A stretch of DNA of 64,000 bases from positions 558,001 to 622,000 of the forward strand of contig NZ_CP060393.1 in NCBI RefSeq assembly GCF_014274685.1. Reading direction: 5' to 3'. The notes under the pieces are model-generated. The model was not told the origin of the DNA and searched no databases. It saw nothing but the letters and a program-made list of their open reading frames with translations. Source of the DNA: Edaphobacter sp. 4G125. Lineage in GTDB: Bacteria; Acidobacteriota; Terriglobia; Terriglobales; Acidobacteriaceae. The position numbers and the translations under genes were made by a program. Within the stretch, counting starts at the first letter, position 1. Each line of letters starts with the position of its first letter. Shown here in pieces: positions 57,980 through 64,000 of the stretch.

Positions 57980-59850
57980 GGAGTTTCTTTCCCCGTTCTG
58001 TGAGTGCATTTCTTCTGCTCGCGATTCCCTCGTGGGGACAGGCGACACAGGCCCCAACGCTGCGGCTGGATATTCCGCACTCCCACAACCCAATTAATGC
58101 CTATCGAGCCACGCTGGTACCGGAGCCGAACCTGGCGAATACTCCGCGGATCGACACACTGGTGCATGATGGCGTGCTGGAGCTAAGCCTGAAAGATGCG
58201 ATCTTGCTGGCGCTGGAGAACAATCTCGACCTTGCGATTGCGCGATACAACATTCCTATCGCCGAGGCGGACATCCTTCGTACACGCGCTGGCGCTTCAT
58301 TCCGTGGTGTGAATACAGGCGTGGTCCAGAATACGCCTGGAGGCGGCGCTGGAGGGTTTGGCTCGGGAGCGAGCGGTGCTGGAGCTGGAGGAACCTCGAG
58401 CGGTGCCGGCGGCGCTGGTTCGGGAGCGTCAGGATTGGTGACCTCAACGCTCGGTGCAGGAACCAATGTCCCATCGTTCGATCCGTCATTAACTGGGACG
58501 TTTAATAATGAGCACTACACTCAGCCACTCTCGAATATTTCAATCTATGGCGTTCCTTTGTTACAACAGAATACGACGGAGGGAAATCTTAGCTATACGC
58601 AGGCTTTCCCAACCGGGACAACATTATCAGCGGTGTTTCAAAACAATCGCGGGGCGACGAACAGCCCAAGAAGCTATCTGAATCCAACGTTGAATACTTA
58701 CTATCACATTGCTTTGCAGCAGCAGTTGTTGGCAGGATTTGGTTTTGGCCCTAATCTTCGTTATCTGCGAATTGCGAAGAACAACCAGAAGATTTCTGAT
58801 CAGGCGTTCAAGCTACAGGTAATTACGACGATCACGCAGATCGCTAATATGTATTGGGATTTGGTCGCCGCTTACGAAGACGCAGGCGTGAAGAACCGCG
58901 CACTCGATTTCGCAAAGCAGACGCTGGATAGCGGACGCAAGCAGCTTGCCCTGCAGGCGATTCCGGCAATGGATGTGATGAAGGATGAAGCTGAGGTTGC
59001 GAACCGCGAACAGGACCTTACGATTGCGAAGACAACCCTTCAGTTCCAGGAACTTCTGATGAAGAATGCTCTGACCAAAAATCTGGATGATCCTATCCTG
59101 GAGGCGATGCCGGTTCGTCCCACTGATTCAAGTGCAACGATGAATACTCAGACGGGGGGCTCAACCGAGGAAGATATTGTGCTTGCCTTACGCGATCGGA
59201 TTGAATTGAGCGAATCGAACATCGATCTCGAAAACCGCGAGATCAGCCGCAGTGCAGCCCGTAATGCATTGTTGCCCACGGTTGCATTGACTGCGTTCTA
59301 CGGTGGAACCGGCCTTGCGGGACCACAGAATCCCGCTGCGGGAATTCCTTCAACTGCACCTCCCGATTGGGGTGGAGCATTACATAATGCGTTCAATAAT
59401 TCTGCTCCGGACTACTATGTGGGACTTTCTCTCAATGTGCCAATTCGCAACCGTGTAGCAAAATCAGATCAGTACAGGTCGGAGTTGGAGACTCGGCAGG
59501 CCGAACTGCGTTTGCAACAACTGAAGAAGCAGATTCGCATCGAAGTTCGCAATGCGGAGTATGCGTTGGAACAGAGTAAAGCGCGTGTGGAATCCGCCCG
59601 CAAGGCGCGCGATCTGGCTCAGAAGACATTCGATATCACGGCGAAGGAACAGGAGCTGGGTGCAGGTTCCAACTATCAAACCCTGACGGCGCGCCGTGAT
59701 TTGTCGGCAGCCGAGTCGGCCTTGGTGGCAGCGATGACGGCATACCAGAAGGCGAAGATCGAATTAGATCGCTCGTTAGGGACGACGCTGGATGCGAACC
59801 AAATTTCGATAGAATCGGCGAGGACGGGTGTTGCCCCGAGCGGTCAGTAA
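57976..59850 (+). CDS. TolC family outer-membrane efflux protein
   Basis: The 624-residue product has a signal peptide (FLLLAIPSWGQA) and two outer-membrane efflux domains typical of TolC (LELSLKDAILLALENNLDLA near 68, and ENREISRSAARNALLPTVAL near 425, with coiled-coil stretches). Residues 121-153 are an unusual Gly/Ser/Ala-rich insert. GTG 57976 forms a GTGA overlap with the stop of the ATPase gene and has GGAGGTG upstream, so translation is coupled. It would form the outer-membrane duct of the pump. Its length exceeds classic TolC by about 130 residues, largely through the insert and the early domain. Confidence 0.92.
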   Translation: MRSFFPRSVSAFLLLAIPSWGQATQAPTLRLDIPHSHNPINAYRATLVPEPNLANTPRIDTLVHDGVLELSLKDAILLALENNLDLAIARYNIPIAEADILRTRAGASFRGVNTGVVQNTPGGGAGGFGSGASGAGAGGTSSGAGGAGSGASGLVTSTLGAGTNVPSFDPSLTGTFNNEHYTQPLSNISIYGVPLLQQNTTEGNLSYTQAFPTGTTLSAVFQNNRGATNSPRSYLNPTLNTYYHIALQQQLLAGFGFGPNLRYLRIAKNNQKISDQAFKLQVITTITQIANMYWDLVAAYEDAGVKNRALDFAKQTLDSGRKQLALQAIPAMDVMKDEAEVANREQDLTIAKTTLQFQELLMKNALTKNLDDPILEAMPVRPTDSSATMNTQTGGSTEEDIVLALRDRIELSESNIDLENREISRSAARNALLPTVALTAFYGGTGLAGPQNPAAGIPSTAPPDWGGALHNAFNNSAPDYYVGLSLNVPIRNRVAKSDQYRSELETRQAELRLQQLKKQIRIEVRNAEYALEQSKARVESARKARDLAQKTFDITAKEQELGAGSNYQTLTARRDLSAAESALVAAMTAYQKAKIELDRSLGTTLDANQISIESARTGVAPSGQ

Positions 59851-59864
59851 CGGAAGAGGTTTTC

Positions 59865-61268
59865 ATGGTGGGAGAAGAAGCGGCAAAGGACACGCGGACA
59901 GCGAATCAGGAAGCTCCGTGCAGACTGCTTGTCGCGGACGATCAGCCTCATATTCTTGAGGCTCTTCATCTTTTGTTGCAGCCCGAAGGGTATGAATTCG
60001 AGATGGTGCGGACTCCAGCCCTGGCGCTGGAAGCCCTCACCCGCGAGAGTTTTGACGGAGTGCTTGTCGATCTGAACTATACCCGTGACACGACTTCAGG
60101 CGAGGAAGGGCTGGAACTCGTCGCCCGTATTCGTGAGATCGATTCCCAGGTGCCTATTGTCGTGATGACGGCATGGGGCAATATCGATCTCGCCGTGAAG
60201 GCGATGCGGAGGGGTGCGGGAGACTTCATTCAGAAGCCGTGGGAGAACGCCCGACTGTTGAGCGTCTTGCGCACTCAGGTAGAGCTTTACCGCAGTCAGC
60301 GCCGTGCGCAATGGCTGGAGGCGGAGAACAGGATTCTACGTGCGTCCGGCACCCCCGACTTTATTGCTTCGGCTCCCGCAATGCGTTCGGTCGTCGAGAC
60401 CATTGCAAGAATCGGTCCTTCGGATGCCAATGTCCTTATTACAGGCGAGCATGGCACCGGGAAAGAGGTTGTTGCACAGACGCTGCACCGGCTCTCCTCT
60501 CGTGCCGATCGAACCCTGGTTGCGGTCAACACGGGAGCTTTGCCTGAAGGAACCTTCGAGAGCGAACTGTTTGGCCACATGAAAGGAGCTTTTACGGACG
60601 CGCGTGCGGACCGCATCGGAAGGTTTGAGCTCGCTAATCATGGCACGTTATTTCTCGATGAGATTGCTAACATCCCCGTGCGGCAGCAGGCCAAGCTGCT
60701 TCGCGTTCTGGAGACTGGTGAGATGGAGCGCGTAGGCTCATCGAAGACGCAGCGGATCAATGTGAGGATTATCTCCGCAACCAACGCTGATCTACGTGCG
60801 GAGTGCGCTGCAGGAAGGTTTCGCGAGGATTTACTATTTCGGTTGAATACGGTTGAGATTCAGCTGCCTCCGTTACGTGATCGCCGTGAAGATATTCCCG
60901 CACTGGCCGCGCACTTTATGGCGCGTCACGCTACGCGGTATCGTCGACAACTTCAGAGATTTGACGCGGCTGCGATGCAACAGATTCTGCAATACAGCTG
61001 GCCGGGAAACGTTCGCGAGCTCGACCATACGATTGAAAGGGCGGTCCTGATGGCACGCGGAGAACGAATCGAGGCGGCAGACCTTGGTTTGCACACTCCC
61101 CGAAGCGTATCTGGACAGAGTCTTGAGGAGATGAGTCTCGAGACGGTAGAGGCGGTCCTGATTCGCAAAGCACTTGCGCGCGCCAATGGGAATGTCAGTC
61201 AGGCGGCTGATGCACTTGGCTTGAGTCGCGGCGCGCTCTATCGTCGTATTGAGAAATATGGCCTCTGA
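59865..61268 (+). CDS. Sigma-54-dependent response regulator (NtrC family)
   Basis: The 467-residue product has a receiver domain (residues 18-140; phosphoacceptor Asp69 in GVLVDLN, Thr/Ala in VVMTAWG, Lys in QKPW) and a central AAA+ domain (about 170-395; Walker A GEHGTGKE, Walker B GTLFLDEIAN). A Fis-type helix-turn-helix ends it (GNVSQAADALGLSRGALYRR). The loop that touches sigma-54 reads GAFTDA instead of the usual GAFTGA. GGAAGAGG precedes ATG 59865. It most likely activates the -24/-12 promoter at 52272 that drives its own operon. It overlaps the kinase gene by 11 bases. Confidence 0.95.
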   Translation: MVGEEAAKDTRTANQEAPCRLLVADDQPHILEALHLLLQPEGYEFEMVRTPALALEALTRESFDGVLVDLNYTRDTTSGEEGLELVARIREIDSQVPIVVMTAWGNIDLAVKAMRRGAGDFIQKPWENARLLSVLRTQVELYRSQRRAQWLEAENRILRASGTPDFIASAPAMRSVVETIARIGPSDANVLITGEHGTGKEVVAQTLHRLSSRADRTLVAVNTGALPEGTFESELFGHMKGAFTDARADRIGRFELANHGTLFLDEIANIPVRQQAKLLRVLETGEMERVGSSKTQRINVRIISATNADLRAECAAGRFREDLLFRLNTVEIQLPPLRDRREDIPALAAHFMARHATRYRRQLQRFDAAAMQQILQYSWPGNVRELDHTIERAVLMARGERIEAADLGLHTPRSVSGQSLEEMSLETVEAVLIRKALARANGNVSQAADALGLSRGALYRRIEKYGL

Positions 61269-62655
61269 TCCACGACCGCGTTCGAGACCCGAGCGAATCC
61301 CTCTGGGGGGAACGCGAAGGCGGGTTGGTTTCGAGCGTCGGTTTCGCCTATGGCTATTTCTGACGGGCGTACCCACTCTGGTGCTGTCCTGGGTGCTGTT
61401 GCATCAGGCGAAAGTCGATAGTGCGATCCAGTGGATATTGCTCCTGCTGATTGCAGGAGTATGGGCGTTTCTAGTGTCAGTGCTGATGGAGCAGCTCATC
61501 CGACCACTCCAGACCCTTGCGAATGTTGTAGCGGCCTTGCGGGAGGATGATTACTCCTTTCGTGCTCGCGGGGCGATACGCAATGATGCGATGGGAGATC
61601 TTGCGCTTGAGATCAATGCTCTGGCCGGTATGTTGCAGGGGCAGCGTGCCGGAGCACTGGAAGCGATGGCTCTTGTGGAGCATGTTTTGAATGCGATGCA
61701 GTCTCCTGTTTTGGCATTCGACCCGTATGGGAAGCTGAAGTTGATGAACGCTGCAGCAGAACAAATGCTGGGTCTGAAGGCAAACGAAGCGATCGGCAAC
61801 TCTGCGGAGGAGTTTGAGCTTTCGTATCTGCTCGATGCAGAGGATGATGACCTGTTTTCGCGAGGCAGCGGACAGCAGGCAGCGCGATGGATCGTGAAGC
61901 GTGCCAGCTTTCGCCTGCGTGGCGTTCCTCATACGCTGGTGGTACTTGCGGATGTCAGTGCCGCGCTGCGAGAAGAGGAGCGACTGGCATGGGCTCGGTT
62001 GATCCGCGTATTGGCACACGAAATCAACAACTCTCTGGCTCCGATCAAATCCATTGCTGAAAGCCTGCGAGGGAGAATCGCAGCCTCTCTCCCCAAAGCC
62101 CAGCAGAACGACTTTGAACGAGGTCTAGAGGTCATTGAGAATCGCGCCGAGTCGCTCAATCGCTTCCTTCAGGCCTATCGGCAACTGATGGGCCTTCCGG
62201 CTCCACGACTTGAACCTGTCTCCATAGGTCCACTGATTGCCCGGGTTGCTCAGTTGGAGACGCGGCTTGATGTGCAGATAGAGAAGGGCGCTGAGATTAC
62301 GCTCTCGATGGATGTGGATCAAATTCAACAGGCGCTGATCAATCTTGTGCGGAACGCCGCAGAAGCTGCTTTGAGTCCTGATGCTCAGAACAATGGGTCT
62401 GCTTGTGTTGCGATCAGTTGGAAGATCCTGAAAGACGATGTCGTGATCGGAATTGAAGATAACGGTCCTGGTTTGACGAATACCAGTAACCTCTTCGTGC
62501 CTTTTTATACGACTAAGCCTAACGGCACCGGTATTGGACTAGCCCTGGCGCAACAGATCGCACAGGCTCATCATGGAACGGTGGAGCTTCACAATCGAGC
62601 TGAAGCCCTGCACGGATGCAGGGCCGAGCTCAGACTTCCGCGGCGAAACGATTAA
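61258..62655 (+). CDS. Sensor histidine kinase with HAMP and PAS domains
   Basis: The 465-residue kinase has two spans (about 33-50 and 57-80) with almost no periplasmic loop, a HAMP-like region (81-135), a PAS domain (about 140-255, LNAMQSPVLAFDPYGKLKLM) and a HisKA/HATPase core. The H-box reads RVLAHEINNSLAPIKSIAES, followed by N-box INLVRNAAEAA, DNGPGL and GTGIGLALAQQI. It is the partner of the sigma-54 regulator. The lack of a large sensor domain suggests sensing inside the membrane or cytoplasm. ATG 61258 is used. Its last 4 bases overlap the end of the convergent RraA-like gene. Confidence 0.93.
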   Translation: MASDPRPRSRPERIPLGGTRRRVGFERRFRLWLFLTGVPTLVLSWVLLHQAKVDSAIQWILLLLIAGVWAFLVSVLMEQLIRPLQTLANVVAALREDDYSFRARGAIRNDAMGDLALEINALAGMLQGQRAGALEAMALVEHVLNAMQSPVLAFDPYGKLKLMNAAAEQMLGLKANEAIGNSAEEFELSYLLDAEDDDLFSRGSGQQAARWIVKRASFRLRGVPHTLVVLADVSAALREEERLAWARLIRVLAHEINNSLAPIKSIAESLRGRIAASLPKAQQNDFERGLEVIENRAESLNRFLQAYRQLMGLPAPRLEPVSIGPLIARVAQLETRLDVQIEKGAEITLSMDVDQIQQALINLVRNAAEAALSPDAQNNGSACVAISWKILKDDVVIGIEDNGPGLTNTSNLFVPFYTTKPNGTGIGLALAQQIAQAHHGTVELHNRAEALHGCRAELRLPRRND

Positions 62656-63587
62656 TCTCCATGTCCTTCGCGGCGAGCGAGCTCTGCTTTGAACTCATCG
62701 CGGGTCATCTTCAATTTTTCCGGATGCTGATCGATCCATTTTGCAAATGCCTGGTATTTTGCGCGGTTCCAGCCACCTTCGAACTCTGCTCCATTCTTTC
62801 CGGCGGCATTCAGCTCGAAATTAAAGGCGTCCTCAAGATTGGTGAACTCGGCCGAGGCAACCGCGGCAGAGGCGAGAACCGCGGGAACGAAGAGGATCCC
62901 ATCCTGCTTTGCGATCACCAGGTCACCGGGAAGCACCGTTGCCCGGCCGATGCGGATCGGCGCGTTGATCGAGGTCAACGTCATGTCCTTCCATGCAGAA
63001 GGATCGCTGGCGCGGTAAAAACCATTCAGATCCGGAATCTTTTTGTTCTCTTCTACGTCGCGAATTCCCGCATCGAAGACGAAGCCAGTATGCGAGTGTG
63101 CGGCGATTCCGCTGCCGAGGTTCGATCCGATCAACGTTCCCTCGACGATCTTTCCAAATCCGTCCGCCACATACACATCGCCATTCTGAAGCTCATTGAT
63201 GGGCCACATGTTGTTTCCGCCTGTCCTGCCTTCCTTCTTGCCCTCATCTTTGATCGCAGAGACCATGTCGGGGCGAGCAGGCATGTACTGGGCGGTCAGA
63301 GCGCGTCCGGCCATCGGCTTCTCGATGTGCAGCGCCTGCCATCCACCTTCATACTGACAGTGGTATCCATGCTCGGTGAGATAGTCCCATAGGTCTTCAA
63401 GAGTGACGTCGAGAGCACGCTGCAGGAGAGAGTCGGGAATCTTAGGACGTCCATCTGGGAACCGCTCCCCTTTCCACCCCGAGGTGTAAAAGAGGATCTG
63501 CTCTTTTGTGGTCTTCACCTGCGCTGAAAGAGAGGCGGTGCAGAATATCGCGAAGAAACAAAATGTAGAGAGAAGAATACGTCGCAA
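62652..63587 (-). CDS. Secreted RraA family protein (HMG aldolase/demethylmenaquinone methyltransferase-like fold)
   Basis: The 311-residue product has a signal peptide (FFAIFCTASLSAQ). The RraA/HMG-aldolase fold is seen in VTLEDLWDYLTEHGY, GRALTAQYMPARPDMVSAI, NGDVYVADGFGKIVEGTLIG, GFVFDAGIRDVEE and INAPIRIGRATVLPGDLVIA followed by KQDGILFVP. Family members act as aldolases, decarboxylases or RNase E inhibitors; a secreted form cannot be the RNase inhibitor. The GxxxxD and D-R motifs that bind metal and substrate are present. It overlaps the kinase gene tail to tail by 4 bases. Confidence 0.87.
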   Translation of the reverse strand: MRRILLSTFCFFAIFCTASLSAQVKTTKEQILFYTSGWKGERFPDGRPKIPDSLLQRALDVTLEDLWDYLTEHGYHCQYEGGWQALHIEKPMAGRALTAQYMPARPDMVSAIKDEGKKEGRTGGNNMWPINELQNGDVYVADGFGKIVEGTLIGSNLGSGIAAHSHTGFVFDAGIRDVEENKKIPDLNGFYRASDPSAWKDMTLTSINAPIRIGRATVLPGDLVIAKQDGILFVPAVLASAAVASAEFTNLEDAFNFELNAAGKNGAEFEGGWNRAKYQAFAKWIDQHPEKLKMTRDEFKAELARREGHGD

Positions 63588-63750
63588 GTGGACACCCCTT
63601 AGAGATGATGTTCAATATTCCTGATGCTTCCAGGACACTCATCGCAACAGAGGCAATCCGTGCCTCTTGCCTTGGAAGAGCTTCTAGCCAGCGTGAAAAA
63701 ACTATCACACTGCATCGGCAAACACCACGGACAGAAAGCCGAGCTTAAAT

Positions 63751-63798
63751 AAAAAATCCCTTAGAAGTCGCCTGTTTTCAGACGGCCTTCTAAGGGAT
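63751..63798 (-). terminator. Intrinsic terminator of the right-edge TonB receptor gene
   Basis: ATCCCTTAGAAG (read on the minus strand from 63798) pairs exactly with its complement at 63756-63767, with a smaller inner hairpin between. On the minus strand it is followed by a run of six T. Confidence 0.85.
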
Positions 63799-63817
63799 CC
63801 CAGAACGAACGATATGT

Positions 63818-64000
63818 CTAGAACGTAATCTTCGCAGCCATCTGCAATTGTCGTGGAGTGCTTGTGATGCTTGTCACAAAGCCCGCGTTCGAGTTGCCGA
63901 TCGTCGTTCCAGGAGCGGCCAGAATCTGAGCGTTGTACACATTGAAAGCTTCGGCTCGCAGTTCAAGCTGGATCTGATCGTGCAATGGAGTGACTTTGAT
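63818..64000 (-). CDS. TonB-dependent receptor, C-terminal end (partial)
   Basis: Only the last 60 codons lie in the window, and the gene runs off the right edge. The translation ends RAEAFNVYNAQILAAPGTT and later RQLQMAAKITF, with a final aromatic residue. It matches the ends of the other two receptors (FRAEAFNVLNKVNY and RQLQLAAKIIF in the second), so it is a third Oar-like outer-membrane receptor. A terminator follows its stop. Confidence 0.85.
   Translation of the reverse strand: MKVTPLHDQIQLELRAEAFNVYNAQILAAPGTTIGNSNAGFVTSITSTPRQLQMAAKITF

Noticed and set aside
1-64000. tRNA, rRNA, CRISPR, insertion sequences, prophage genes
   Set aside because: No tRNA-like GGTTCGA arms in a cloverleaf context, no regular spaced repeats, and no transposase, integrase or phage motifs were found by reading.

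Overview
The window looks like a chromosomal segment of an Acidobacteriota soil bacterium, most likely of the Terriglobia/Acidobacteriaceae group (Edaphobacter, Granulicella and Terriglobus are relatives). The reasons are three very large Oar-like TonB-dependent receptors with an N-terminal carboxypeptidase-regulatory-like domain, an ABC permease of the duplicated MacB/FtsX type common in Acidobacteria, a winged-helix/TPR membrane regulator, and intergenic repeats ending in CAGGATGACAC. No rRNA, tRNA, CRISPR array, insertion sequence or prophage gene was seen. Gene families are assigned by reading motifs, with no database search.

Layout. 0-4.2 kb: TonB receptor and rpiA. 4.3-7.4 kb: minus-strand OPT transporter coupled to a DUF2059 protein. 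7.4-8.1 kb: gene-free, repeat-rich island. 8.1-12 kb: secreted esterase; a two-gene ABC exporter with a promoter covered by short repeats. 12-15.4 kb: divergent MFS/LysR pair, PEP-CTERM protein. 15.7-19.7 kb: winged-helix/TPR regulator, then TetR coupled to an apolipoprotein N-acyltransferase-like enzyme. 19.9-24.7 kb: small enzymes, TrmO, ComF, HNH protein. 24.7-29.3 kb: membrane glycosyltransferase and FAD oxidoreductase pair, secreted and zinc-ribbon proteins. 29.4-30.6 kb: ArsR/AHSA1 pair around a truncated serine hydrolase. 31-39.1 kb: mostly single genes (RidA, FmdE-like, MarC, oxidoreductase, Pmp3, bactofilin, DUF2752/GYF pair, GNAT, DinB).

Two regions stand out. At 39.2-48.7 kb lie a subclass B3-type metallo-beta-lactamase fold protein, myo-inositol oxygenase, a TonB receptor, a secreted phosphoinositide phospholipase C, and a LytTR/LytS two-component system preceded by a 45-residue membrane/secreted peptide. 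A 12-bp palindromic motif (GTTWYCGSTAAM) sits in front of the first three genes. LytTR-type boxes (CCGTTCGTC core) lie in front of the peptide-kinase-regulator unit and again in front of the metallo-beta-lactamase-like gene. I infer an inositol or phosphoinositide scavenging module with two layers of control.

At 52.3-62.7 kb a single-direction operon encodes an efflux adaptor, an ATPase, a small unknown membrane protein, a MacB-like double permease, a second ATPase, a TolC-like channel, a sigma-54 response regulator and its sensor kinase. A good -24/-12 promoter lies directly upstream of the first gene, so the system appears to carry its own complete control circuit. The right edge holds the 3' end of a third TonB receptor.
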